From Lithodes maja (Eukaryota > Arthropoda > Malacostraca > Decapoda > Lithodidae), in NCBI GenBank assembly GCA_037953745.1, contig JBAKBP010003169.1:62001-126000 (forward strand): a stretch of DNA of 64,000 nt. Reading direction: 5' to 3'. Position 1 is the stretch's first letter. Every line of letters begins with the position of its first letter. Below are positions 55,257-64,000 of the stretch, piece by piece. A program made the position numbers and the translations under genes. The notes beneath the pieces were generated by a model. The model was given only the letters and a program-made list of their open reading frames with translations. It was not told where the DNA came from and searched no databases.

Positions 55257-58200
55257 ATGGAGAACCTGCACTACCTAGCTGAGGCTGCAGCGGCTGTGGA
55301 AGCCGGCTTGCCGCCATGCGGTCCCCACCCGGCTACATCTACCTCCCAACCGGTCGAGCCTTCATTACCCGATGCCCTGTCTCCATACCCATCCATCGTC
55401 TACTTGAATGAAAGGATCGACGCCCTCCAATCGAGTATCGCCACCTTTCTACAGCATCACCAGGACCAGCAGCATCTACAACATCGCCCCGCGACAGCTC
55501 CACCACCGCCCCGCCAGGATCTCCAGCCCCACCAGCCTCTACAACATCAGCCCCAGGCCAGTAATGTTACCCACCAGGCTGACCCATCCTTTGCCTCACA
55601 CCCCACCAGTGATACACTTATTCATCCCTCTACACAGACACCCACACCTCATACATCTCCCCATGTCTCAGTGCCCTACCATATGCCAGTTACCCATGTC
55701 TCAGTGCCCCACCATATGCCAGCTACCCATGTCTCAGTGCCCCACCATATGCCAGCTACCCATGTCTCAGTGCCCCACCATATGCCAGTTGCCCATGTCT
55801 CAGTGCCCCACCATGTGCCAGTTATTCCCCACATGTCTTTATTACATAATATGAACATGACTAATCCCTTTACCCACCCTCTCAAGAGCGAACATCCCAC
55901 ACCCTCCCCAACTGACGGCCAGGCCCACACTGGTGTCGGTAGCGACGGTCGGTATTACGGCGGCCATTATGCCCCCCCTGGCTATCGTACGGCTGGCACC
56001 AACCCTCACGGCGCAGCCCCTTCTGCGCATGACATCATCATACCACCACCACCACCTCCACCTCCACCACCACCACCACCTCAAGTCCCTTCTTACCCAG
56101 CCCAGCCACGCCCCGCCCCGCCCCGCCGGGCTGCCCCTACGCGGCCCCAGGCCGCTTTACATATGCCGGGACACGCCCTACGCAAATTCTGGGCTGATTG
56201 GGAGGTCTACAAGCGGCTCGTCCTTCTACCACCTCACGAGGCTACCATCGAGCTCTACCAGACGTGCGACCCCGCCCTTCAGAGCGCCATATTTGCTCAC
56301 AATCAGGCGTTCTCCTCATTGCCAGAAATCGACCTAGCAACTCTCATCACACAACTCGTCCACCGACAACGGAACCGCGCAGCCGCTCGCCACCACTTCC
56401 GGTCTCTTCTCCAACAACCTACTGAACAGATCCGGGACTACGTCACACGTATTACGGAGGCCACTTTGGACTGTGGCTTTACCTGCCCCTGTTGCCACAC
56501 TGATGTCTCTGACGAGCACATACGGGACCAAGTGACTATCGGGATTAGTGATTCGTCCCTTCAGCAAGATGTTTTAACTAAAGACCGCACCCTACCTACC
56601 TTACAAGATGTTATCAACTACTGTGTGGGGTTCGAATCTGCGGCACTCGATCAGACGGCAATGCAACCGGGGGTACATGCTGTGAAATCACCATACCAGC
56701 GTCTCAAGAGTACTTACCCACGCCCCGCCCCTATCCAGCCCCCCGCCCAACCTACTCAGCCCCCGTCGCCCGCCCCACCACCTCCCCACGTCGGCCCCAC
56801 TTCATCTCCCACACGTTGCTCCGGGTGTGGCCTATCTTCACATTCACAAGCCCAACGATCTTCGAAGTGTCCTGCATGGGGCAAGACCTGCACGGCGTGT
56901 AATAAACCTAACCACTTTGCCAAGGTTTGTAAATCCACCTCTTCCCAGTGCAGTGGGTGCGGCCTATCCACACACTCTCGAGCCGAACGCCCATCCAAAT
57001 GCCCTGCTTGGGGCAAGACCTGCCCGTCGTGCAACAAACTCAACCACTACTCCACAGTTTGTCACTCCACGCCCTCACCTTCATCCGCGGCTGTTATCAT
57101 TGGTACTATCAAACAGGCTATTAACAAACCACCACCCGCACGGCTCCCCTCCTTGCCCATTACAATTTCTACTGCCATGTCGCCCCACTCTCACCCCACC
57201 AGCGTCACGGCCCACCCTGACACGGGTGCCCAAGTATCTGTGGCTGGTTTGCAATTACTACGGGCACTGGGCCTCCAACGCCACCACCTACAGCCTACAC
57301 ACCAACGGATCACGGCCGTGGGGGGTCACACTCTCCAGGTCCTGGGTTATGTGCCGACTACCATTACCGCCACTGACGTTGCCGGCACCCCCTACACTAC
57401 TGATGATGATATTTTTATTATTCAGGCACAGTCACCGTTATTTATTAGCATTTCAGCTTGTAGGGCACTACATATCATCCCTCCCGACTTCCCCACACCC
57501 ACCCCCTGCATGGCCGCCCACACAGCCCAACCACCACCCACCTTGACCAGGACCCCTCCACCACACCGGCCTACTTCCCTCCCCTTCCCACCTAACGACC
57601 TGCACCTGTCTGACCTTCGTGACTGGTTCTTGTCACAGTTTGCATCTTCAGCATTTAACACCACCAGCGGCCCACTCCCCACGATGTCTGGCCCTCCCAT
57701 GCACATCCACATCAAGCCTGGCACATCTCCACGTGCCGTGCACACCCCTGCCCCTATACCACATCATTGGAAGGCCCAGGTCAAAGCAGATCTCGACAGG
57801 GATGTCGCACTGGGCATTATTGAGCCTGTCCCCATCGGTACCCCTACTACCTGGTGTTCTAGGATGGTGGTGGTCGCCAAGAAAACTGGACAACCCCGCC
57901 GTACAGTTGACCTGCAGGCACTCAACCACGCCTGCCTTCGGGAGACACATCACACCCCGAGCCCATTCAACTTGGCCCAATCCATCCCTGCAGGCACTCG
58001 TAAGACGGTCCTAGACGCCTGGAATGGATACCATGCTGTTCTACTCGACGAATCCAGCAGGGAGGCTACAACTTTTATCACAGAATTTGGGCGTTACAGG
58101 TATATCAGGGCCCCTCAAGGCTACTTGGCAGCTGGCGACGCCTATACCCGACGCTTCGACGCAATCATACAGGCTGTCCCTCGTAAGGTGAAGTGTGTCG

Positions 58201-60401
58201 ACGACTCCCTTTTGTGGGACTCTTCAGTCGAGGAGGCATTTTGGCACACTTTTGATTACCTGGCCCTCTGTGCAACCAACGGTGTCACTTTCAACCCTGA
58301 CAAGTTTACCTTCGCCGCCCCTTCAGTTGACTTTGCCGGACTCACCATCACAGACACTGGAATTAAGCCATGCACGTCCATGATTAAGGCCATCCGTGAC
58401 TTTCCCACGCCCACAGACATCACGGGAGCCCGGTCGTGGTTTGGTCTCGTTGAACAGGTCGCCTGGGCCTTCAGCATCAAACCGGAAATGGCGCCCTTCC
58501 GGGAACTTGTGCAGTCCAAAACCCCCTTCCACTGGGATGAGGCACTCGACCGTACCTTTGCCACATCTAAGGACCACATCACACACCTGGTTGAGGAAGG
58601 GGTCTGCTCCTTCGAGATCGGCAGACCCACGTGCCTCGCCACAGACTGGAGCAAAACCGGCCTTGGCTTCCTCCTACTCCAACAACATTGTTCCTGCCCC
58701 ACCGCATCTGCCCCCACCTGTTGCAAGGTCGGTTGGAAACTTATCTTCGCCGGCTCCCGTTTTACCACACCTGCGGAGTCCCACTACGCACCCGTCGAAG
58801 GCGAGGCTTTAGCAGTGGCTGACGCCCTTGACAGATGCAGAATGTTTGTCCTGGGCTGCCCTGACCTCGTCGTCGTCGTGGATCACAGACCTCTACTGCA
58901 CATCCTTAACGACCGGTCCCTTGACAACATACCAAACCCTCGCCTGTTCAAAATTAAGGAACGTACCCTACGATACCAGTTCATCATTCAACATACGCCT
59001 GGCAAATGGCACCGCGGCCCTGACGCTGTCTCCCGCTACCCGACCAGGCCCTCCGCGGACGCCCATGATGTGCATAGTGCGGCCGCCAGTGAGCTCGATA
59101 TCCACTCAGTTGCCTTGGCCTCCCTCACCATGCTCGCCGCCATACCTGACCCAGTTGTATCGTGGTCTGACCTTAAATCTGCCGGCCAACAAGACAGCGA
59201 GTATACCTCCCTTCTTCAGACCATCCCCGAGGGCTTCCCGGACTCCAGAGAGGCGACCGCCCCACAACTACGACAGTTCTGGGGTGTTAGAGACCGCCTC
59301 ACTTCCGTCGACGGGGTAGCCCTCATGGATCAACGACCAGTCATCCCCCATCATCTTCGGTCCAGAGTTCTCGAGGCCCTTCACTCAGCTCATCAGGGTA
59401 TGACTGGCATGAAGGCCCGTGCACGTGCGAGTGTTTACTGGCCAGGTATTGACAAGGCCCTACGCAACTGCCTGGATACCTGCCACTACTGCCGCGCCCA
59501 CGCCCCGTCCCAGCCGAAAGAGCCACTCATGTCATCTGACCCACCCCAATGGCCATACGACCAGGTAGCCGCCGATTTTTTTCAGCACCAGGGCAAACAC
59601 TACCTGGTCTACGTCGATCGCTTCTCCAGCAATATCCACATCTTCTACCTGCCACCAGGTAAATGTGATGCTCACCACCTCATCTCGGCGTGCCGTACCC
59701 TCTTCACCCACTACGGAGCACCCCGGGTACTGGCGAGCGATGGTGGGCCCCAGTTCACAGCCGGGGACTTCCAAGAATTCCTGGCACATTGGGGTGTGTC
59801 ACAACGGGTCAGCTCTGCGTTCTACCCTCAGTCTAATGGCCGCGCCGAGCTGGCTGTTAAAGCAGCCCGCCGCATCATCGCGGACTGTACATCCCCCACT
59901 GGCTCTCTAGACAACAACGCCGCAGCCCGCGCCCTCCTCCAATACAGGAACACACCCCTCTCGACCATTGACAAGTCACCAGCTCAACTTCTCTTCGGCA
60001 GGACCCTACGGGACCACGTCCCCTGCAATCCTGCACTTCTCCACCTCCACCCCCACTGGCTTCTCTCGGCCGAAGCTCGTGAGGCAGCCCTTTTTCACCG
60101 TAACGCTGCCCTAGCCACATACTATAATGCTTCAGCCCGGCCTTTATCACCACTCCACGTCGGTGACCGGGTCTCCGTCCAGAACCAGGGGGGCAACAAC
60201 CCAACACGGTGGAACAAGACTGGCACTGTAGTGGAGGTGCATCCACACCGCCAGTATACCATCCGGGTGGATGGGTCGGGGCGAGCCACGCTCCGCAACC
60301 GCCGCTTCCTACGACAGCTTCGTCTACCGCCCTCCACTCAACCTACACCGCCCGACTCCACCATCGCCTCGTCGGACGCCAATAGGGGGGGGGAGATATA
60401 A
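55257..60401 (+). CDS. Gag-Pol polyprotein of the Gypsy-type element
   Basis: 1714 codons, uninterrupted; the ATG at 55257 lies 31 bp after the LTR. Domains: Gag 1-500, His/Pro-rich, with five 11-residue repeats (residues 137-192) and a proline run near 260-280; two Cys modules, each CSGCGL followed by a CCHC knuckle (CTACNKPNHFAKVC 545-558 and CPSCNKLNHYSTVC 589-602); aspartic protease with DTGA at 655-658; RT about 840-1020 with APQGY and the active-site box CVDD (Asp 982 and 983); RNase H with DWSKTG at 1130; integrase with the H-H-C-C zinc site about 1376-1411 and catalytic Asp1440, Asp1495, Glu1531 (D-D-35-E); C-terminal basic SH3-like part (GDRVSVQNQ). Gag and Pol share one frame with no visible frameshift or stop signal. 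The stop codon lies in the first bases of the 3' LTR. Confidence 0.93.
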   Translation: MENLHYLAEAAAAVEAGLPPCGPHPATSTSQPVEPSLPDALSPYPSIVYLNERIDALQSSIATFLQHHQDQQHLQHRPATAPPPPRQDLQPHQPLQHQPQASNVTHQADPSFASHPTSDTLIHPSTQTPTPHTSPHVSVPYHMPVTHVSVPHHMPATHVSVPHHMPATHVSVPHHMPVAHVSVPHHVPVIPHMSLLHNMNMTNPFTHPLKSEHPTPSPTDGQAHTGVGSDGRYYGGHYAPPGYRTAGTNPHGAAPSAHDIIIPPPPPPPPPPPPPQVPSYPAQPRPAPPRRAAPTRPQAALHMPGHALRKFWADWEVYKRLVLLPPHEATIELYQTCDPALQSAIFAHNQAFSSLPEIDLATLITQLVHRQRNRAAARHHFRSLLQQPTEQIRDYVTRITEATLDCGFTCPCCHTDVSDEHIRDQVTIGISDSSLQQDVLTKDRTLPTLQDVINYCVGFESAALDQTAMQPGVHAVKSPYQRLKSTYPRPAPIQPPAQPTQPPSPAPPPPHVGPTSSPTRCSGCGLSSHSQAQRSSKCPAWGKTCTACNKPNHFAKVCKSTSSQCSGCGLSTHSRAERPSKCPAWGKTCPSCNKLNHYSTVCHSTPSPSSAAVIIGTIKQAINKPPPARLPSLPITISTAMSPHSHPTSVTAHPDTGAQVSVAGLQLLRALGLQRHHLQPTHQRITAVGGHTLQVLGYVPTTITATDVAGTPYTTDDDIFIIQAQSPLFISISACRALHIIPPDFPTPTPCMAAHTAQPPPTLTRTPPPHRPTSLPFPPNDLHLSDLRDWFLSQFASSAFNTTSGPLPTMSGPPMHIHIKPGTSPRAVHTPAPIPHHWKAQVKADLDRDVALGIIEPVPIGTPTTWCSRMVVVAKKTGQPRRTVDLQALNHACLRETHHTPSPFNLAQSIPAGTRKTVLDAWNGYHAVLLDESSREATTFITEFGRYRYIRAPQGYLAAGDAYTRRFDAIIQAVPRKVKCVDDSLLWDSSVEEAFWHTFDYLALCATNGVTFNPDKFTFAAPSVDFAGLTITDTGIKPCTSMIKAIRDFPTPTDITGARSWFGLVEQVAWAFSIKPEMAPFRELVQSKTPFHWDEALDRTFATSKDHITHLVEEGVCSFEIGRPTCLATDWSKTGLGFLLLQQHCSCPTASAPTCCKVGWKLIFAGSRFTTPAESHYAPVEGEALAVADALDRCRMFVLGCPDLVVVVDHRPLLHILNDRSLDNIPNPRLFKIKERTLRYQFIIQHTPGKWHRGPDAVSRYPTRPSADAHDVHSAAASELDIHSVALASLTMLAAIPDPVVSWSDLKSAGQQDSEYTSLLQTIPEGFPDSREATAPQLRQFWGVRDRLTSVDGVALMDQRPVIPHHLRSRVLEALHSAHQGMTGMKARARASVYWPGIDKALRNCLDTCHYCRAHAPSQPKEPLMSSDPPQWPYDQVAADFFQHQGKHYLVYVDRFSSNIHIFYLPPGKCDAHHLISACRTLFTHYGAPRVLASDGGPQFTAGDFQEFLAHWGVSQRVSSAFYPQSNGRAELAVKAARRIIADCTSPTGSLDNNAAARALLQYRNTPLSTIDKSPAQLLFGRTLRDHVPCNPALLHLHPHWLLSAEAREAALFHRNAALATYYNASARPLSPLHVGDRVSVQNQGGNNPTRWNKTGTVVEVHPHRQYTIRVDGSGRATLRNRRFLRQLRLPPSTQPTPPDSTIASSDANRGGEI
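55665..55832 (+). repeat. 33-bp coding repeat in gag (five units)
   Basis: Encodes five 11-residue units of the form VSVPHHMPATH, with variants at the Y/H and A/V positions. Because 33 is a multiple of three, copy number can vary without breaking the frame. Confidence 0.92.
60385..60396 (+). other. Polypurine tract
   Basis: Nine G followed by AGA directly before the 3' LTR, the expected plus-strand priming site. It is within the last codons of the polyprotein. Confidence 0.85.
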
Positions 60402-60618
60402 TAATAATGTATACACCACTATTGTCCAACACCATATGCACCACAGACACTTTAGACTTGCGGGCGCCTCTGGCACCCAGGCCTGTGGAGGCAGCAAGTC
60501 CTTCAGTTCACACCAGACTCTGACAGAACCAACTAGCGTCTCGGCGCTCCTGTACTCAACCCTAGCCAATAAAGGATTGAAGAGTACTGGTGTTATATCT
60601 CCATTCATCTTTATTATA
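60397..60618 (+). repeat. 3' LTR (222 bp)
   Basis: No difference from the 5' LTR seen. AATAAA at 60568-60573. Confidence 0.92.
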
Positions 60619-60690
60619 CTTATTTATACCTATTATCCATTTAAATACTTCTATCATGTATCCCCTACATCTTCGTCTCTCTCTCTGTTT
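60619..60690 (-). mobile_element. LINE-B minus fragment, right piece
   Basis: Starts with the second target-site copy CTTAT and continues the fragment interrupted at 55003, including TATCATGTATCCCCTACATC, which copy 1 lacks. Confidence 0.7.
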
Positions 60691-60701
60691 CTCTCTCTCT
60701 C

Positions 60702-60743
<42 letters not shown>
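60680..60743. repeat. (CT)n and (ATA)n microsatellite
   Basis: Counterpart of 1850-1935 with a different tract composition. Confidence 0.9.
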
Positions 60744-60956
60744 GGTATGTTTACGAGGGTCAGTTTACGCAAACTCTTCCAGACGCACGAACTGATGTCT
60801 GTTGCACATGCCCTATTCAATCGTAGGCTATACATGGGGAGATTGTATGCACGCATTGAGCAGGGCAGCACCCAGAGGAGGCCATATAGGCATATCAAGA
60901 ATTGATGGAACTCATATTATATTTTGCCGGGCTTCTCATAAGAACAACAGTGTATA

Positions 60957-61673
60957 AGTGTTAGGAATAGGGCAAATAGAATTCTAGGATTCATATCTAG
61001 GAGTGTTATCAACTGGACTGCTGAAGTTTTCTTAAAACTATACTTAGCTCTAGTAAGACCCCATTTAGACTATGCTGTTCAATTTTGGTGCCCTTATTAT
61101 AGAATGGATATCGACCCTTTAGAGGCAGTCCAAAGAAGAATGACCAAAAAGATACATAATATTAGAAATTTATCGTATGAGGAGAGGTTGAAAGTCTTAG
61201 ACCTGCACTCACTAGAGAGACGAAGATGTAGGGGAGACATGATAGAGGTATTTAAATGGATAAAAGGTTTAAATAAGGGCGATATAGATGAGGTATTAAA
61301 GCTAAAGAACGGCGACATAACCCGCTCAAATGGTTTCAAGTTAGATAAGTTTAGATTTAGGAAAGATATAGGAAAGCACTGGTTTGGAAATAGAGTTGTT
61401 AACATGTGGTTAACATGTGGTAACACTGCCCAGAACAGTAATTAGCTCAGAAACAGTTGAATGCTTTAAGCATAAGTTGGATTCCCATATGGGTGATATG
61501 GGCTGGGTGTGAATGGGAGCTGCTTCATGTGGGCCGCATGGCCATATGCAGTTTCCCGCGATCTTATGACCTTATGTTGTTATGTAATTGGGGTTGGGTG
61601 TGACTTGGGTCTGCCTTGTGTGGGCCGATCGGCTTTTTGCAGACTCCCATTTTCTTATGTTCTTATGTTCTTA
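60957..61673 (+). mobile_element. LINE family B, 5'-truncated copy (copy 2)
   Basis: Counterpart of 2149-2858. The coding part 60957-61502 is broken near 61400 by a short tandem duplication of GGTTAACATGT, which shifts the frame where copy 1 is open. The tail of TTCTTATG repeats ends at about 61673 against an inverted LINE tail. Confidence 0.85.
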
Positions 61674-61790
61674 TAAGAAAATGGGAATCTGCAGAAAGCC
61701 GATCGGCCCATACAAGGCAGATCCCTGTCACACCCAACCCTAATTACAAGGCCTAATTATAGACCCAACTTTTTCTATTGTTAGTGTTGA
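61674..61790 (-). mobile_element. LINE 3' tail, minus strand (copy 2)
   Basis: Counterpart of 2859-2935 without the ~35-bp deletion. Tail-to-tail junction with LINE-B. Confidence 0.7.
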
Positions 61791-61849
61791 TTTCAATGAA
61801 GATAAGTGCAGTGTAGTAAAATTTAGGAAATTAATAAAAAATACATAAT

Positions 61850-62412
61850 ATATATAGGATAACTTTGATATATGTAACTCAGACAAATGAAACGATTTGG
61901 AAGACATCGTAAACTGTGATCTGAAACTAAGTCAGTGCATAAGCTAGTGTTCGAAATAAGGCAAAACGTGTTCTTGGATATATATCTCGAAATGTGAGTA
62001 ATAGAACAGCAGACGTAATCTTGAAACTTTATCGAGCATTAGTGAGGCCACATATGGCTAATTCTGTTCAATTTTGTTATCCTTAGTACACAATTGACAT
62101 AGAATCCCGGGAGAATGTAAACGAAGAATGACAAAAATTATCCATTATATATTAATTCTTACATATGAAAGGTTGAACAAATTAGGCTTACATTCGTTAG
62201 AGAGACGCAGATTTATGGGGTATGTATATGATAGAGGTGCTCAAGTGGGTTAGTGGGATACATTAAGGAGGCATGGAAGATGTACTGAAGCTCAGTGATA
62301 GCGAAAGAACTCGAAACAATTGTTTCACATTATATATATTTCGTTTTAGAAAAAAATATAGGCAAATATTGGTAGGGAGCTTCAAGACAAAATTATATAG
62401 GCAAATATATTT
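61850..62412 (+). pseudogene. Older LINE remnant (copy 2)
   Basis: Counterpart of 3040-3565, equally decayed, interrupted at about 62412 by a LINE-tail nest. Confidence 0.7.
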
Positions 62413-62537
62413 GGTTCTTATGTTCTTATGGGTTGGGTGTGAGGGGGATCTACCAGGTGTGGGCCAATCGGCGCTCAGCAGACCCCCGTAATCTTGTGTT
62501 AATCTCTGACCGTTTTGGTGGGGTCAGTACTCAAGGT

Positions 62538-63172
62538 ATTTTTTTTTTTTTTTTTTCTATGTGATTGAGGTAGGCAAAAGGCATAACTGCCTATAGCGAG
62601 TGCCTCCCCCATAGTTGAAAGAGTGACAGGGCCAAAATCAAGGGACGTTCGAGCCAAAATGCCTGGACACACGGAGTTTGAAGCAATTTAAGTCATAGGA
62701 AGAGGGAAAGACTGATTCTGGGAGAGAGTTCCAGAGCTCAGATGTTGAGTAGAAGAAAGTTTGAGAGTAATGTTTCACTCTTGGGTTGGAGAGTTGCACA
62801 GAGTAGGGGTGGGATTGAGTTGCAAGACGGGTACCACGTGCCCTACGTAAAGGAGGTGATATGCACTGGGATAGCTCTGAGGAACACTGATTATTATAGT
62901 AGCGATAGAATAGCGAGAGAGATGCAACATTGCGGCGGAGAGAGAGAGATTGCAGAGAGTTGGTGAGTGGACGGGAGTTAATGATACGAAAGGCCTTCCT
63001 TTCAACTTTGTCTAGGAGAGCGGTGTGAGAGGAACCTCCCCACACATGTGAACAATACTCAATACAAGGGCGCACTATGCCCCTGTACAGAGCAAGAAGC
63101 TGTGCAGGGGAAAAGAACCCCCTAAGGCGGTTGAGCACACCCAGCTTCTGGGAGGCTGGGTGAGATGGGTCT
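62538..63172 (-). mobile_element. LINE family C, longest copy
   Basis: Minus strand, with a poly(A) tail (T run at 62540-62557), 3' UTR and the last ~170 codons of a Jockey-like LINE protein. 5'-truncated downstream of the RT catalytic motifs. Confidence 0.8.
62638..63172 (-). pseudogene. LINE-C ORF2, C-terminal part
   Basis: Open to the stop at 62638 with LYRGIVRPCIEYCSHVWGG, KVERKAFRIIN and ELWNSLPESVFPSSYD, the usual region after the RT palm in Jockey-like LINEs. The open frame continues upstream into the adjacent LINE-A tail (to 63252) by chance. No catalytic RT motif is included. Confidence 0.8.
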
Positions 63173-63302
63173 ATAATTGGGCCTTGTAATTGGGGTTGGG
63201 TGTGACAGGGATCTGCCTTGTATGGGCCGATCGGCTTTTTGCAGACTCTCATTTTCTTATGTTCTTATGTTCTTATATATAGGCATATAGACGAGAAGGG
63301 TT

Positions 63303-64000
63303 GGGTATAAGAACATAAAAACATAAGAAAATGGGAGTCTGCAGAAAGCCGATTGGCCTAAGCAAGGCAGATCCCTGTCCCACACAACCCCAATTACAAA
63401 GCCCAATTATAGGCTCAACACTCTAATAACCTGAGGATCATCTTACCAAAACGGTTAGAGATTAACGCAGGATTACGGGGTTCTGCAGAGCGCTGATTGG
63501 CCCAACCCTGCTGATCCCCCTTCACACCCAACCCTTCTCGTCCATATGCTTATCCAATTTTATCTTAAAGCTCCCTATCGTTTTTAATCCCACTATAGCA
63601 CTTGGTAGTCCATTCCACCCATCTACAACTCTGTTACCAAACCAATATTTGCCTATATCTTTTCTGAAACGAAATTTATCTAATTTGAAACCATTGGTAC
63701 GAGTTCTTTCGCTATCACTGAGCTTTAGTACATTAATTTTGTCATGTCCCCTTTGTTAATCCCACTAACCCACTTGAATACCTCTATCATATCCCCTCTA
63801 ACTCTGCGTCTCTCTAACGAATGTAAGCCTAATTTCTTCAACCTTTCTTTATACGGAAGATTTCTAATATTATGGATCATTTTTGTCATTCTACGTTGTA
63901 CTCTCTCCAATGAATCTATGTCCATTCTGTAATAAGGACACCAAAATTGAACAGCATAATCCATATGGGGTCTCACTAATGACAAGTAAAGTTTTAAGAT
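63303..64000 (-). mobile_element. LINE family A copy A4, runs off the window
   Basis: Minus-strand copy with its tail (ATAAGAACATAAAAACATAA) at 63308, 3' UTR, and the C-terminal ORF2 region up to the window end. A short insertion at about 63733 (AATTTTG) shifts the frame relative to A3. It is inserted in the old LINE remnant of the duplicated block, 16 bp after GAGAAGGGTTGGG. Confidence 0.88.

Larger units (their letters stand above)
55004..60618 (+). mobile_element. Complete Ty3/Gypsy-type LTR retrotransposon
   Basis: 5615 bp. Two 222-bp LTRs (55004-55225 and 60397-60618) appear identical on reading. A primer-binding site directly follows the 5' LTR, one long gag-pol frame fills the interior, and a purine tract precedes the 3' LTR. 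Target-site duplication CTTAT at 54999-55003 and 60619-60623; the empty site with one CTTAT is present in copy 1 at about 1803. Domain order protease, RT, RNase H, integrase is that of Ty3/Gypsy (and BEL) elements; the RT sequence style is Gypsy-like. No env-like frame. All features point to a young, possibly mobile copy. Confidence 0.93.
62413..63272 (+). mobile_element. LINE A-like 3' UTR copy split by LINE C
   Basis: 62413-62537 and 63173-63272 are the two parts of one LINE tail: GGGTTGGGTGTGAGG through CTCAAGGTA, then CTATAATTGGGCC through the final TTCTTATG repeats. TTCTTATGTTCTTAT also stands at the left end of the insert (about 62416), so both ends carry tail repeats. LINE C is nested inside. 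Confidence 0.75.
53921..63307 (+). repeat. Segmental duplication, copy 2 (with later insertions)
   Basis: Same order of parts as 432-3592. Extra material: the Gypsy-type element at 55004-60618, a LINE-tail nest at about 62413-63272 and LINE A4 from 63303. It lacks the TTAA element. Homology to copy 1 resumes at 63273-63307, where GCATATAGACGAGAAGGGTT matches 3565-3584, so the LINE nest was inserted after duplication or lost from copy 1. Confidence 0.85.

Noticed and set aside
55408..55854. Other-frame open stretches across the Gypsy element (for example 55408-55854, 56827-57546, 58256-58768)
   Set aside because: GC-rich, repeat-bearing coding DNA leaves alternative frames open; none has its own domain or start context.
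55257..60401. Domesticated or retroviral gene with an envelope
   Set aside because: No env-like frame, signal peptide or membrane segment between pol and the 3' LTR; full LTR structure and target duplication show an ordinary retrotransposon.

Overview
The window is AT-rich eukaryotic repeat DNA. I see no host gene with a convincing intact structure; almost every recognisable coding stretch is a transposable element or its remnant. CR1/L2-like LINEs with 8-bp 3' tail repeats, abundant (AT)n, (ATT)n and (CA)n tracts, tRNA-derived SINE heads, foldback elements and a THAP/P-type transposase fit an invertebrate animal. From memory of similar LINE tails I lean to a decapod crustacean, but that is an inference; the sequence itself only shows a metazoan-type repeat landscape.

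Layout. 1-361: 3' end of a LINE (family A). 362-431: two monomers of a 40-bp satellite. 432-3592: a composite block (LINE-C tail, minisatellite, LINE-B pieces) that recurs at 53921-63307. 4041-7299: longest LINE-A copy, with an endonuclease-reverse transcriptase reading frame broken by one stop. 7300-9650: LINE scraps, a possible RNase H fragment and a THAP exon. 9896-13565: a 3.7-kb solo LTR. 15503-17425: decayed P-type transposase. 17565-19013: a foldback element. 19096-22011: an inverted, partial copy of the solo LTR, so 10.2-13.3 kb and 19.1-22.0 kb form a large inverted repeat. 22012-25229: a second-subfamily solo LTR inserted into that copy. 25.2-29.4 kb: small MITE-like elements and tails. 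29449-31852: LINE-A copy. 32035-42000: one old LINE (family D) split into four pieces by a poly(A) retroposon, a 5.2-kb long-LTR element with a decayed gag, and a 5'-truncated LINE-E with an open reverse transcriptase. 42227-50945 and 53520-53920: about 220 monomers of the 40-bp satellite, interrupted by two small SINE-like inserts and a minus-strand LINE-A. 55004-60618: a complete, apparently intact Ty3/Gypsy-type LTR retrotransposon inside the second copy of the duplicated block. 62413-64000: nested LINE tails and a LINE-A copy leaving the window.

How the parts relate. Three element classes have open or nearly open machinery: the Gypsy-type element (one 1714-codon gag-pol frame between identical-looking 222-bp LTRs), LINE-A (copies with one nonsense or frameshift each) and LINE-E (523 open codons of RT). 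The duplicated block provides empty sites, so insertion order can be read directly: the Gypsy element and the right-hand LINE nest are absent from copy 1, and a 325-bp TTAA-flanked element is absent from copy 2. The most unusual element is a family with 3.2-3.8-kb LTRs. I found no CRISPR array, rRNA gene, functional tRNA gene or prokaryote-like operon.
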